Assembly: GCF_003478035.1 (NCBI RefSeq)
Contig: NZ_QUEP01000008.1
Coordinates: 1-64,000, forward strand
Reading direction: 5' to 3'
Source of the DNA: Clostridium sp. OF03-18AA
GTDB taxonomy: Bacteria > Bacillota > Clostridia > Lachnospirales > Lachnospiraceae
Length of the DNA stretch: 64,000 nt
The translations under genes were made by a program, and so were the position numbers. Position 1 is the stretch's first letter; the number at the start of each line of letters is the position of its first letter. The notes under the pieces were generated by a model, which was not told the DNA's origin, made no database searches, and saw only the letters and a list, made by a program, of their open reading frames with translations. Below are positions 46,117 to 60,900 of the stretch, piece by piece.

Positions 46117-46884
46117 ATGCGGTATGTCATGATATTCCTGGCGGTTCTGGTGGTTCTCCTGCTTATGATCGCATTTATGTTTTTGGTAATCAGGCAGGTA
46201 TCGGACCGGGTAACCGGGCAGGTCAACGGGCGGTATATGCGCGAGCTCTCCGTCTTTGACCGGCTGTATGAGGAAAAAAAGAAAAAGCTTGAAGAACTGG
46301 AAGAAAAAGAGCGGCTCTATGGAGTCAACCTGATGAAAAAGGACGCGCCTGCAAAGAATCCGGCGAAGGTCCAGACTGTCGCAGAAACACCCGCAGCCGG
46401 TCTGGAGCTGCCGCCGGCATCGACAGGACAGACAGATTTCGGCGAAGCATACAGAAATGTCCGGAACGAATTTGCGGTGGACAGAAGCGCAGAGATCCGG
46501 GGGATCCTTTCTCTGGATCCGGGTCCGATGGCAGAGACCGGAAAAGCGGCCGGCAGGATCCTTACGGATCTTCCGCTCGAAACTGCATACAGTCTTTCAA
46601 CTCTCGATCCGGAAGAGCAGGAGCAGATCTTAAGACAGTGTCTGGATGAGGAAGAGTTAAAGATTCTGGAGCAGTATCTTGATGAGAATGGTACGATGGA
46701 TGCCTGCGGATTCCGCGAGTATGCCTCCGTATTCTCGGATCTTTACAGTGACAAGACGACTGTCTATACCGGAAATCCGGAGAGTGCCGGAAAAGACGGG
46801 CGGGTCGAGACGGTCTACGATGAAGGGATCTGCGAGGGAGTCCGCGTTGTCCGCGGAAACCGGATGTTCGATTACAGTATATAA
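46117..46884 (+). CDS. Membrane-anchored coiled protein in the position of the F-ATPase b subunit
   Basis: This 255-residue protein has one N-terminal membrane helix (about 3-25), a charged helical stretch likely to form a coiled coil (about 28-70, rich in Lys/Glu/Leu), a proline-rich linker and an acidic helical C-domain (about 110-255). That domain includes LSTLDPEEQEQIL and EEELKILEQYL. Topology and gene position (between c and alpha) match the b subunit, or a b-delta fusion because no separate delta gene exists. Sequence similarity to AtpF is not obvious, so the assignment rests on context. The start follows AAAGGCAGG. Confidence 0.65.
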   Translation: MRYVMIFLAVLVVLLLMIAFMFLVIRQVSDRVTGQVNGRYMRELSVFDRLYEEKKKKLEELEEKERLYGVNLMKKDAPAKNPAKVQTVAETPAAGLELPPASTGQTDFGEAYRNVRNEFAVDRSAEIRGILSLDPGPMAETGKAAGRILTDLPLETAYSLSTLDPEEQEQILRQCLDEEELKILEQYLDENGTMDACGFREYASVFSDLYSDKTTVYTGNPESAGKDGRVETVYDEGICEGVRVVRGNRMFDYSI

Positions 46885-46896
46885 GGAGAAGCAAAG

Positions 46897-48229
46897 ATGG
46901 AAAGTTACAGCAAGAGTCTGGTTGATAAAAAAATTGAAGAGATCAAAGCCGGACGCAACAGTTATGAAATCGGTCTGGTGACAGCTGTAAAAGAATACAT
47001 TCTGACGGTCCGCGGACTGGAAAATGCCGTTTTCATGGAGAGAGTCCTGATCGGAAACGGCGCGGAGGGATACGTCAACGCGATCCGCAGATCGGAAATC
47101 TGTGTCACCGTCGTAAAGAGCAATGGACCGGTATTTATCGGAGATCAGGTCCGCGGAACTGGGGAGACCTACAAAGCGGCATTCGCTTTAAGCTCCTTCT
47201 CAAGAGTCGTTGATATGTTCGGACGCGACCGGATGACTGATCAGGTCCTCGAGGACGCAGAGCCGATCGCGATCGAGAATGAGCCGATCTCCATCATGGA
47301 TCGGGGAAAAGTCTGCCGTCCGCTCGAGACCGGGATCGCCGGAATCGATCTGATCTACCCGATCGGTAAAGGCCAGCGTCAGCTCATCATCGGAGATAAA
47401 AAGACAGGAAAGACCCAGATCACTTTAGATGCCATCGCAAACCAGAAGGGAAAGGATATGGTATGTATCTATGTGGCGATCGGCAAGACGAAAAAACAGG
47501 TAAAGCGCGTCTATCAGGAGCTCCTTGCAAAGGGCTGCATGAGCTACACGATCATTCTCGCGGCATTCAATGATGACACGCCGCCGGTGCTCTACCTGAC
47601 CCCGTATGTAGCGGCTTCGATCGCAGAGAAGTTTATGATGGAGGGAAACGATGTCCTTCTCGTTCTCGATGACCTGAAACGCCATGCGGATGTTCACAGA
47701 GAGATCAGCCTGCTCTTAGGCCATGTGCCGGGACGTGAGGCATATCCGCCGGATATCTTCTATACACATTCCAGACTTCTGGAGAGAGGATGTCAGCACT
47801 TAAACGGCGGCTCGATCACGATCCTTCCGATCGTGGAGACAAAGGGCGGGGATATCACGGGATATATCTCCACAAACATCATCTCCATCACGGACGGACA
47901 GATCGTTCTCTCAAAGAAAAACTTTGATAAAGGACAGAAACCGGCGATCAACTACGGACTCTCCGTATCCCGTCTCGGCGGAGCGGTACAGGAGGAGAAG
48001 GTAAAGAAACTCGGTACAAAAGTACGAAGAGAACTCTTAAGCTACCTCGAGACGAGGGAAGTTTATGAGCTCGCCAATATGGATGAGATGAGCCCACTCA
48101 TGAGAGCAAAATTAAAGAGAGGCGCAAAGATCCTTGAGGGTCTGATCCAGTACAAATACAGCCCACAGTCACCAGAGACATGTATTTCCAAGTTTTCCGC
48201 GATTTTACAGGAAGGAGCGGCAGAGGGAA

Positions 48230-48243
<14 letters not shown>
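46897..48243 (+). CDS. F1-like ATPase alpha subunit
   Basis: The 448-residue product is a divergent AtpA. It has P-loop GDKKTGKT (about 166-173; usual GDRQTGKT), LLVLDDLKRHADVHRE in place of the YDDLSKQA region, ISITDGQI and the arginine-finger motif VSRLGG (about 357-362), which completes the catalytic site on beta. It is about 50 residues shorter than ordinary alpha subunits, mainly at the C-terminus. The N-terminal helix that contacts the stator is present (KSLVDKKIEEIKAG). The start follows AAGGAG. It overlaps the gamma gene by 14 bases. Confidence 0.93.
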
Positions 48244-50388
<2,145 letters not shown>

Positions 50389-50404
50389 AAAGGGAGGAAT
50401 CAAG

Positions 50405-50656
50405 TTGGAGGGAATTATGACAGCCAGGATCCTCGGCTTTCACGAAGGCCTTAAGGTCCTCGAACATGTCGATCTGATCCGGATCGTGAGCAGCACCTAC
50501 AACCTTCTGATCCTGAAAGACTATATGCCGGTCCTTGGCGAGATCAAAGGAAATGTTGAGATCGTGAGCGGGGACAGGACGGAGACTTACGAAAATGTAA
50601 CCGGATATTTTATGCACAGCCATAACGAATTTGAACTTCTGATCACGGGAGAATGA
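50405..50656 (+). CDS. F1-like ATPase epsilon subunit, beta-sandwich only
   Basis: The 83-residue product matches the N-terminal beta-sandwich of AtpC (ILKDYMPVLGEIKGNVEIV compares with the family's ILPGHAP..IKPG stretch). It ends before the C-terminal helical hairpin that inhibits ATP hydrolysis in normal epsilon. The start is taken as TTG at 50405, seven bases after GGGAGG; the ATG at 50417 is too far from that site. It follows beta directly, the usual place of atpC. Confidence 0.8.
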   Translation: MEGIMTARILGFHEGLKVLEHVDLIRIVSSTYNLLILKDYMPVLGEIKGNVEIVSGDRTETYENVTGYFMHSHNEFELLITGE

Positions 50657-50660
50657 GACT

Positions 50661-51161
50661 ATGATAGATGAACTGATCGCGGGAATCGTCCTGTTTAAAA
50701 ACTTCATACTGCTGACGCTTGCGGCGGGAATCATCGGTTCCCTGCTCGCTGTGATCGGAACAAGAAAGTTTTCGTGGAACGGAAGAGCGCGCGGCGTCTA
50801 TGGATTTCTCATAAACCGGAGCGACCGGGAGGCGGTCTGTTTTGCAGTATCGCTTCTCGGGTTCCTGTTCGTCCTCTCGTCCGTGATCTTCCGGGTAGAG
50901 ATGGAGCTTCCGCATCTGGTTTTCCTTTTCCTCCTTGCGGTGGCAAAAGCAGTCGCCGGAGGCGGCGGACGCGTATTCTTAAGGGATCTTCTGAACAGCA
51001 TCCTGATCTTTGTCGCCCTGCTGGTCGGAAATGTCCTGAGCGGGTACCTGAGGGAGACGAGGTTTGACCTCTATGTTGCGGTGATCCTCGGATTCCTCGG
51101 AATTTTCCTGATCGTTTACAGCGCGTACTTTTTACTGAAAGATATGGAGGAGCAGTCATGA
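50661..51161 (+). CDS. Small polytopic membrane protein in the F1-like operon
   Basis: The 166-residue product has about five hydrophobic segments (roughly 10-33, 57-76, 81-97, 104-125, 135-158). It is not recognised. Being the only multi-helix protein in the operon apart from the c-like hairpin, it could dock the c-like ring or stator, but it shows no clear likeness to the a subunit. An Arg at about 131 follows the fourth helix (SGYLRETRFD), near the membrane border. It overlaps the next gene by four bases (ATGA). Confidence 0.75.
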   Translation: MIDELIAGIVLFKNFILLTLAAGIIGSLLAVIGTRKFSWNGRARGVYGFLINRSDREAVCFAVSLLGFLFVLSSVIFRVEMELPHLVFLFLLAVAKAVAGGGGRVFLRDLLNSILIFVALLVGNVLSGYLRETRFDLYVAVILGFLGIFLIVYSAYFLLKDMEEQS

Positions 51162-51886
51162 AAGGCAGAACAAAATTAGAGAGAAAAGGCAGAGGATTCC
51201 GGGACCGGCTCTTAAGCCTCGGGATCATGGCTGCAGTCCTTGTGATCGCTGCCCTGGTCCTGATCTTTAAGAGAGATATGGACTCCGTCGTCTTAAAGGA
51301 CGGAGCATACAACTATTTCGGAGATGTAAAAGTCGAATATACAGGAAAATGCAGAGTCCAGTACACGGATAAAGAGGTGACGATCCGGGATGAAAACGGA
51401 ACGCAGACCCTGAATTCCAAACCGTTGTACCAGCCGGACGGAATGGCACTTCTGCCGTTTGATTACGCGTGGTATGCGGGAAATGACAGCGTATACCGCC
51501 TGTCCCATTTCAGTACGATGGCGATCGAGAACAACTCGGTCGTTCTCAGAGACGGAAATCTGAAGGCGGAAAATGCCGGCGGATATCTCTTCGACGGCGT
51601 GGACACTTATATATTCCTTGAAAATACAGAACTTCGCTGGGACGGCGGCAGTGTGGAAGTCCCGGCGCTTTCGTATGCTGTGGCGAGATACGGGAATACA
51701 CTCCAGTATTTCGACTATGCGGCAGGAACGAGCACGGTTGTCCAGACAGGGGAATCGGAACTCACAGCTTCCTTTGCGAACGGGGATGTCCTTGACATGG
51801 GAACAGACACGATGAAGAAAGCGAACGGAACTTGGTATCTTCTTGTTGCGAGACCGGGAACGTTAAACAGAATGGAGAACAAATAG
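51158..51886 (+). CDS. Signal-anchored extracytoplasmic beta-domain protein
   Basis: The 242-residue product has a strongly basic N-terminus (10 Lys/Arg in the first 18), one membrane helix (about 19-38) and a beta-rich extracytoplasmic domain. That domain has repeated short strands and DG/NG turns (ELRWDGGSVEVPALSYAVARYGN). It is similar in style and length to the N-terminal domains of the three large surface proteins of the locus. The basic tail with no clear cleavage site suggests that it stays membrane-anchored, so it could link the intracellular motor to outside parts. Family unknown. Confidence 0.8.
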   Translation: MKGRTKLERKGRGFRDRLLSLGIMAAVLVIAALVLIFKRDMDSVVLKDGAYNYFGDVKVEYTGKCRVQYTDKEVTIRDENGTQTLNSKPLYQPDGMALLPFDYAWYAGNDSVYRLSHFSTMAIENNSVVLRDGNLKAENAGGYLFDGVDTYIFLENTELRWDGGSVEVPALSYAVARYGNTLQYFDYAAGTSTVVQTGESELTASFANGDVLDMGTDTMKKANGTWYLLVARPGTLNRMENK

Positions 51887-51908
51887 GAAGCAAAGGGGGA
51901 ACTGGATT

Positions 51909-54900
51909 ATGAAAAAAATTATCGCGATGGCAGCCATGCTGCTTGCGGTGGTGGTATTTGCCTACACATACCGCCTTCAGACTCTGGCCTGGCTTCAGCT
52001 TCCGGCATTTGCAGTGACAGAAAAGGACATCACAGATACCTTAAAGGCAGACGGAACGCCGGAGGAAGACAAAGAGGTCCTTTCGATGCGTGCCTGCACA
52101 GAGGATGAAGCGCTGTACCGCAGAGCAAACCGGTACTTTATCGGCGATAAGAAAGAATCCGTCGATATCACCTACCCGTTATTTGCACAGGAGGGAACGG
52201 CGCTCTATTATTTAAACGGTGATCTCAAACTCATCACAAACGATTTTGAGTCGTATGAACCGTATGAAGGTATGCTCCTGAGCAATGGTACTGCATATGA
52301 TATTGACGGTCAGACAGCAGAGGACGAGGAGTATATCCTCTCCACAGCAGGAAAAGGTCTCTACATCAACACCCAGCCGATGACCGTGACCTCTTCCGGT
52401 AACGAATCAAGGATCCGTTTAAACAGTATCATGTACCTTGGAGATTCCGGCATCCACTATTACAGCTACGATGACGGAAGACTTGTCTACGGGCAGACAA
52501 AGATCACTTACGGGGACACGGTCAAGATCGGTTCGGTCAGCATGTCCTACGATGAGTTTTTAAAACAGCTCGGTCTCGTCGCAGAGTACAGCTCCACAGA
52601 GCAGAAAATACAGCCAGAGACGGAGGCGGAGACAAACCCGGCCGACCGTTCGGACCGTGAGCAGAGAAGACCGGGATCTTCCGGCGAGCATGCAAACGGA
52701 GAGACTGTCGCAAATGCGGACACCTCTGTCACACCGGCACTTCCGGTAACACCGGGAGCCGATGGGAACAGACAGGTGAACGAGGAGATCGATGAGTCCG
52801 GCAGCACGGATGGAAATAACGGAAGCGATGACAGCGGTCTCTATACGGACAGCACCTTCGCAGAGGAAGGCAGCGGAGACAGCTCCGGCGACTCCGATTC
52901 CGGCAGCGGCTCCGGTTCCGCGGGAGGCGGATCTGCGAGCGGAGGCAGCGGAAGCAGCAGCGGCGGCTCCGGCGGAGGCGGAGCATCCGACTCCGGAAGC
53001 GGAAGCGGAAGCTCCGGAAGCGGAAGTTCCGGCGGAGGCGGCGGAAGTTCGTCCTCCCCATCCGGAGGCAGCGGCAGCGTTGACCAGTCCGGAGACGGCG
53101 ATTCCGGTGCAGACACAGGCGATGGATCCTCCGACGGAGGCGATTCTGACGTACGTCCGGATGAATTTAAGGAACCGACAGTGATACTTTCCAATATCAA
53201 TGTCGGCGTATATGGCATGACAGGCAAGGTTGAGATCACGGATGATCAGAGCCGTCTTGTTCGTGTCGTCTTCCGGTTCAGTGTCAACGGAACCCAGAAG
53301 AGCCGTAAAAACATGAAAAAAGAAGGTACGCTCGAGGTTACAAACCTGGAACCGGGAACGACGTACCAGTTAAGCGGAGATATCGTTTTCCGCAACGATG
53401 AAGGTATCAAGGTGACAAAGCCATTCATGGATGCCATCGAGATCTCGACACTTCCGATGACGACACTTCGCCCGATGCGGCTGACATTCTCTGAGCGAGA
53501 TACCTTCCTCCCGTATCAGATCGGGATCGACAGGATCCTCGCAGAGGATGTCGCGACTTCCGATGAACGGATCTCCGCGATCCCGTACATCAGCAGGATC
53601 GAGGTGACGGCCGGCGGTGAGGATTACAACGTCGGCGGTACGATCGTGAGAAATATCAAAAAGGGAACAGCGGGAGACTGGCTTTCCAAAGAAGGTTTTT
53701 CTTCCAATAAGACCTATGATTACACGATCCGCGTCATGGACCGGTTCCGGAATGAATTTGAACTGACATCGGACAGCATCACAAGGGGATCGACTCATAC
53801 GAGCAAAGTGGAGCCGAAAGCTTCACTCCGCGAGACAGGAAACACGGTCGGGACCCAGACGATCTCCGTCCAGATCCAGAACACGGACCATGCGGCGATG
53901 GAGAACTGCTATTTCTATGTGGTCAACCAGCAGGGAGAAGATGTGCCGGCCTTTGACGAGACGGGAGACGGGATCAATACGCGCTACCGCAGGGCAGTTT
54001 CCACGGATGGAAAAGCGAATGAGTTTATGATCACAAACCTTCCGTCCGGAAGCTCGTTCTATATGGTTGCCCGTGCGGATTATGATCTGAATGATAAAAA
54101 TACGGAAAACTGGCAGAGAAACATGCAGCTAGGAAGACTTTCCGTCTACACGGCTCCGATCAGTCTTCTCGGAAACGCATATGTGGATGTCGACTCCGCG
54201 GATATCACGGATTCTTCGTTCACGATCGGACTCAGTATCGATACAGATAAGACACTTGAGGGTCTTTTGACTCTTATGGAGCGCCTTCCGGTCGAGATCT
54301 CTTCCGATACAAAGACATGGAAGAACGAGGAGATCCTCTCAAGGAAAGAACTCGAAAAAGTGCCGGTGCAGGCCGGTACTGCGAGCATGGTGATTCAGGA
54401 TCACGATTCGACAGATGCGTCTGTCCCGAAGGTCGTTCTCACGGGAACAGCACCGACGGAAAATACGAATGCCTGGGAGCTTCTCATGAAGGGCTGGAGA
54501 GCAGAACTGCAGTTCCGCGAGGGAGAAGGACAGGATGATCCGTTTGACTCCATGACTGTTTACACGGTATCGGTCGGAGCTGTTGCAGCTCAGGGCGGAA
54601 GTGAATACAACGTTGGCGCGTCGACAAACAGCCTTCAGCTCCGTACCCTGAAGCAGACGGCGGGAATCCGCCATGACGGCGTGTTCACACTCTCGAACTT
54701 CATCGAGATCTACCACTTCTATTTCGATGACCCGGACAATGCCGTCGATAAAGGAACGATCACGGTAAAGCTCTACTCTGTATCGGAGGCAAGCCTTGTC
54801 GAGACCAGAATGATCAAGACAAATACGGAGTACGAAAGCCTTCGTTTCAACAACCTGAAGATGGATACGGATTACCGTATTGAGTTCACGGCGCAGAACT

Positions 54901-57900
54901 ACAACGTCTACTACGACAGCGGAAAGAATGAGACGAACTACACGTTCCCGGATCCGAACAGACTCTATGTTACAACAGGTGAGGGAATTACCGGTTCGCT
55001 TGATCTCGAGTCCATTGTGGCTGCGGGATCCGGATGGAAATCTTCGGTGACGGTTACGTTAAACGACCGGAAGAAGGAACTGAAGAACGGAACATACACC
55101 CTGCTCTTAAAAGGAGCGGACGGTATGGACGTTGACTCCTCCAAGTTAAAGGAGATCAGCCGGATTTCCTATGATTTCCCGTATGATACAGCGGGAGACC
55201 AGGGAATCTCGGAGGCAAAGAGCTTTGACTGTAAGGGATTCTGGACATATGAGGTCGATCTCCTGATCAGCGTCCGCGGTTACGAGGACATTGTCCTCTC
55301 AAAAGTGAACTTCACGACGGAGACCGGAATGGATACGATCTCGAACTGGACGGAGTTCCGGACGAAGCTGAATGCAAATCCGAACGGAAAGTTCGCGGTC
55401 ATCGCGGATATCGAGAGGACGGATTCCAGCTATGTATCGAACTTTGCCGGAACGGTCGACTTCCAGGGACATACGCTTTCCTTCCCGGAGGGCAGCAACT
55501 ACGGAGCGGTGATCGGAACCCTCAAGAGTACCGGCGTGGTAAAGAACATTGTATTCAATTACCGGAGAACCGTTTCTCCTACTTCACAGATCTCGCAGAC
55601 AGGCGGAATTGTCACCATGAACTATGGAACCATCAAAAATATTGTGATGACGATGTCGCTCGGGCGGACGAGACCGAACTACAGCAACGGATTCCTTGTA
55701 TATACGAACTATAAATCCGGCGTGATTGAAAACTTCTCCATCAAACTTGAGAAGGAGCTCCACGCGAGAAGCTACATTGGTATTGTGTGTAGCGAAAACC
55801 AGGGAACGATCCGCCGCGGCGTTGTCTACGGAAAGGACGTTGTCATGGAGAGCGTCGTCTATGGAGGCGATGTGACGGTTGCATCCGGCAAATATGGTGC
55901 GATGGCATGTACGAACTCGGCGACCGGTCTGATCGAGGATACCTTTGTGATCAACAATACGGTCAACGAGTACAACAACAGTGAGTGGACAATGAGCCGG
56001 ACTGCCGGAATTGTCGGAGAAAACAGCGGTACCGTCCGGAACAGCTTCTTTGTCGGAGACACCTACTATTATACGTATGAAAACGGAAAACAGTCCGTCT
56101 ACAAGATCTACGATAAAGGCGGGTCTACGGTCGGCGCCAACAACAGCGGCGCGCGCTCGACGGATCTCTACCACATCTCGATGAGTACCGGAGCGGTATA
56201 TCAGAAAGATCTCGGAACGGCGACGGCGGTCCAGAGACTCTGGGACGGCGTCTGGTATGAGAAGGCGTTCAAGAATCCGGATGCGTTTACGATCGACAGC
56301 CAGCTCGCGAGCGGTTACTATCCGCGGATCAATATGTCAGACGCGATGGAGACGGCGCAGGAGAATATCGCCCTGCCGCCGGCACCGGGTGCAGATGTTC
56401 CGGAATTTGTCAGCAGCCGTGTGGTCAGCCAGACAAATAAAGAGGCGGAAATCCTCCTCTACTACCGGAGCAACAACCAGCAGAAGATTACCGGAATCGG
56501 CATCGATGGCCTGACGACGGAGGTTCTTGACCAGTATACAGAAAACGGCATGTACGTCGTCCGCGTGAAGGTCAGCGATCCGAAATCCTTTACCGGAAAG
56601 TATCTCTATACGAGCATTACCTACGAGATCAACACGGTGAGCCACGAGACGACGACTGTCGCCTGCGGTCAGGACGGAAACTATATTGAGGCTGATTTCT
56701 ACCGCGAGATCGCAAGCTTCGAGGATTGGCTCTATCTGGACCAGTACCCGGCGGAGAACTTTATCCTTGTGGATGATCTCGACTTCACCGGAAAGAACCT
56801 CGCGGCGATGCAGGTCGGCACGGAAAAGGTTCCGTTTACCGGAAAGCTAAACGGTGACGGACATACGGTAAAGAATATCAGCGGTGTCGGCTCCACGATC
56901 TTTGCGGTCGTATCCGGAGCGGAGATCAAAGACATCAATTTTGAAAATGTCGAACTTATCACAAATGATTCCGCGGACAACAAGGCGAAGTCCATGCAGG
57001 CCGGAATCTTTGGCAAGGTTTTAAACAACACGACCTTAAAGAATATCCGTGCGTCGAAGGTGACGCTCTCCGATATGCCGGCCAACATCGGCGGTCTTGT
57101 CTCTTACCTTGAGTACAGCACGATCGAGGACTGCCGGATGGAAGATGTATCGATCCGGACAGCAGCCTACGGAAACAGCGCCCTTTCGGTCGGCGGTCTT
57201 GTAGGTTACGGAAAAGGTCTCACGGTGAAGAACTCCTACGCATCGGGGCTTGATATCGAGGCGAAGAACGGAGTCCGTGCGAACGGAGTCGGAGGTCTCG
57301 TCGGATACGTCGAGACATTCGGAGCTGTATCAAACGCTTACTCCCACGGAACGATCAATACCGCTTTTGGCGGCACCGGCGGGATCGTGGGAGCCGGAAG
57401 CTCTGACGTCAGTGAGGCGGTATCCCTGACGGATATCACAAGCTCGACCGGAGATCTCGGCGGAATTCTGGGAATTGCGACGGATAACGTCTCGGTTGAT
57501 GATGTCATCTCGATCGGAAACCTCTCCGGAAGTGGTTCCAATATCAACCGTATCTACGGAAATATACGTGGTGTTGCACAGTGTGCAGTCACAAACGGCG
57601 CTGCCTACAGCGGCCAGATCGTCGGAACGGGAACTTCCGTGGAGCTTCTGACAGCGACTTACCTCTCTGCGGCAGGGGAATTCCTGACCCAGAACTTCTT
57701 CAGAAACCGCGGACGAATCGGAAACAGCTTTGATATCGAGGGCAGCAGCGGCTATCGGATCGAGGACGGATATCTTCCGCAGTTAAAGAATGTTTCCGGG
57801 GAAATCCTCGCAGACCAGACCCCGCGCGAACTTCCGGATGAAAACCTGAAAGTGAGAAGAGCGGAGATCTATCAGCAGAGCAGTGGTGTCTATAACGTCG

Positions 57901-60900
57901 AGGTATACGCAGAGAACGGCGGAAACGGTTTCCTTTTGGATCGCATTGAGGCGGATGGACTCGATTTTTCCTCCTCAGATCCTAAAAAGGCAGTCGATGG
58001 GCTTGGAATCCAGTATTCGGATGTACAGCCGACGAAATTCCAGTCCGTCTACCCGGCATTCGCAGTCTTTAAGAAAGATGGTGTGGAGAAGCGCCTTGCG
58101 ATCCAGATCCTCGTGAGAGAGGGAACTGTCATCGCGCGGACGATCCGCGATGCGGAAGAGTGGTATGCTGCGATGACAGAGGCGGGGCAGAACTTCGAGA
58201 ACTTCCGGATCGCCGGGGACATCGATCTTTCCAAGTATGTAACGAACGGAAAGATCCCGATGGGCTTAAAGATCAATTCCCTCGTCGGTGAGACAAAGAG
58301 CGACGGAGGAAAGTATACGATCACCTTTGGCGGAAAGGAGTACAGCACAGCGAGTGCTGCGGAATCCATGATCAACGTGATCGCCGGGGAGATGAAGAAC
58401 CTGCGCTTTGCCGATATCGCGATCAACAACGGAACAAAGGCGGGAACCGGTTTTGGTATTGTCTCCACAAACCAGGGTAAGATCGAGAACTGCGAGTTCG
58501 AGAAGGTAAAACTTACCGGTTATCAGGCATCCCAGGTCGGTATGATCGGAACGAACACAGGTACGATCACGAATGCTTCCTTAAAGAATATCGAGATCTC
58601 GGTTTCCTCGACATCGAGTTATGTCGGTGGTCTTGCCGGTTACTCGACCGGTGCGATCAGCAACATCATGGCGGAAGGAGACGCGGTGGACTATACGTCC
58701 CTCGACGGTCTTCCATCGGACACACTCTTTACCTACCGGATCGTTGCGCCGTACAGTGAGGGCGTCGGCGGTATCGTCGGCGGAACAAAAGCGACGCTTA
58801 CAGACGCTTCGGTCAAAGGAATCTATGTCAGTGGTTATAGTTATAACGGCGGTATCGCCGGACGTCTCGCTCAGGGCGTGCCGTCCGGAAACCTTACGGT
58901 CGGTGAGAGCGGATATCCGGTCTTTGTAAGCGGCAAAAACTATACCGGCGGTATCGGCTCCCTGTTCTCCGAGTCGACGAGAGACAGTGCACCGATCACG
59001 AACACGAAGGTGCAGTACACTTATGTCTCCGGCGGAGGAACCACCGCAGGTATCCTCGGAATCGGAAGCTGGTGGACGAGTATTGTGGATGCGACGGTAG
59101 ATCACTCCTATATTAAGGGAACCGGAAGCTACACGATGGGAATCATCCAGAGTGGAGCGAGAGTGAACCGGGCACTCGTAAAAGAGTCCGTGATCACCGG
59201 AACTTCCTACGTTGCCGGTATTTCAAACGGGCAGAGTGGCGGTATCTACTACTCGAGCGTCGTTGATTCAACGGTCGAGGGAAGCGGAAACTATATCGGC
59301 GGCATCATGGGTAATACATCTGCTCAGGAGGGGATCTCCCAGGTTGCGGTTGTCGGATGTACAGTTCAGGGAACCGGAGCAACCTCGATGGGTGTCGGTG
59401 GAATTGCCGGAAGAAACGAGGGAACCGGAACGGCCGCCAGCTTCTTCGTTGTCAATAACACAAAGGTCAAAGGCGTCACGGGGGTTGGCGGTATCACCGG
59501 AATTGCTATCGCCGGAAGATATACGTATATGAACTGCAATGCGGATGTCGAGGCGACTGGTTCTGCAGCCGGTGCATTTGCGGGAATCCTCTACGACTAC
59601 AAATACGATAACCGTGGATACATTTCATACAACCGCGCGATGGTGAAGGAAGGTATCTTCGGAGGAACGGTCAAATCTGTTGAGCAGGCAGGCGCTTTTG
59701 TCGGACGTCTCACCTACAGCAATCCGGAGAGAGATGCAACGGGTGCTGTCGTTGCCCACGGAAATGACTATCTGAGCAGCGAAAATTATAATAATCTCGT
59801 TCTGACTTCGGATGTAACCGTGACGGGCAGATCGAGTACACCGACCGTCTGGGGTACTTTCTATCTGGACACGACTGAGTACACAGATACGGATTCAACT
59901 TATTTAAGACCGACAAGGACTCTTGACGATGAGGGGATCCGGACCGTGAACGGAGCAGCTTCGAAGGCAGCTGTCTGGGGCGGACTGAAATTAAACGGCA
60001 CACCGCTCTGGGGCGAGAACGGTTCGAAGATCCAGGATTACACCGGAAGCGGAAAACCGTATGCGGAACTTAAGCTGAATGCAAATGCGAAGGATCCGAC
60101 GAAATTCGATGATCCGGCAGCCGTTGCTCCGTACCAGTATTTTGTTACGGATGCGAATGTGTTTGGTACCAATGCGTTCTACACGAATGTTTTGAGCCTG
60201 AATTCCAGCTACTGGGATTATAAGAACCTGAAGCCTGGAAAGAATGATACGTATACGGCACATTTCCCGTATGTAAAGACGGGGGAGAGCTTCTACCCGT
60301 ATCCGGATCAGACACAGACAAACCTCATCAACTATGAGGATGGCTCCTACGGCTTCTGGGGAGTTCCGATCCCGACAGGCGCGATGACTTCGATGTTGTC
60401 ACTTCGGGATCTTACTGACGAGCAGTACCTCTGGGTATCCGCTTCGGGACCGGCGTCCATCACGTTTGAACTCGCTTCCGACGTTGTCGGAGTGACGATG
60501 ACGGTTGCAGATGGATCCGGGGAAGTCTTAAGTGTCAACACGACCGACCGGATCTATACGATGCCGTACAATTACAGTACGCCGCTTACCGTAACGCTCT
60601 CGGCACCGGAACTCGGATTTACACAGACCTATGATGTTCTGGCGACGGACCTTGTGTCCTCCGTCATGGCATGGAACGGGGATCAGTATTACCTGACCGG
60701 TTCCGGGATCCGGAGTGCGTCCGGAAAGCAGATCGCGGGAAGCTTCCTGAACCTGCGCGACGGAAAAGCGCTCGACTTAAACGGCGATGTCTGGGATGTG
60801 GAGAGCGGAAGTGTCGTATCGCACTGCGATTTCTCTGACATTCAGTGGGAGGAACCGAAGGCAGTCCATACCTTTACATACGATGGAAAGAAGCTTTCCG

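Noticed and set aside
52729..53239. Overlapping plus and minus open frames over the Ser/Gly-rich linker of the giant gene
   Set aside because: They are by-products of low-complexity GC-rich repeats; the giant frame continues unbroken on both sides.
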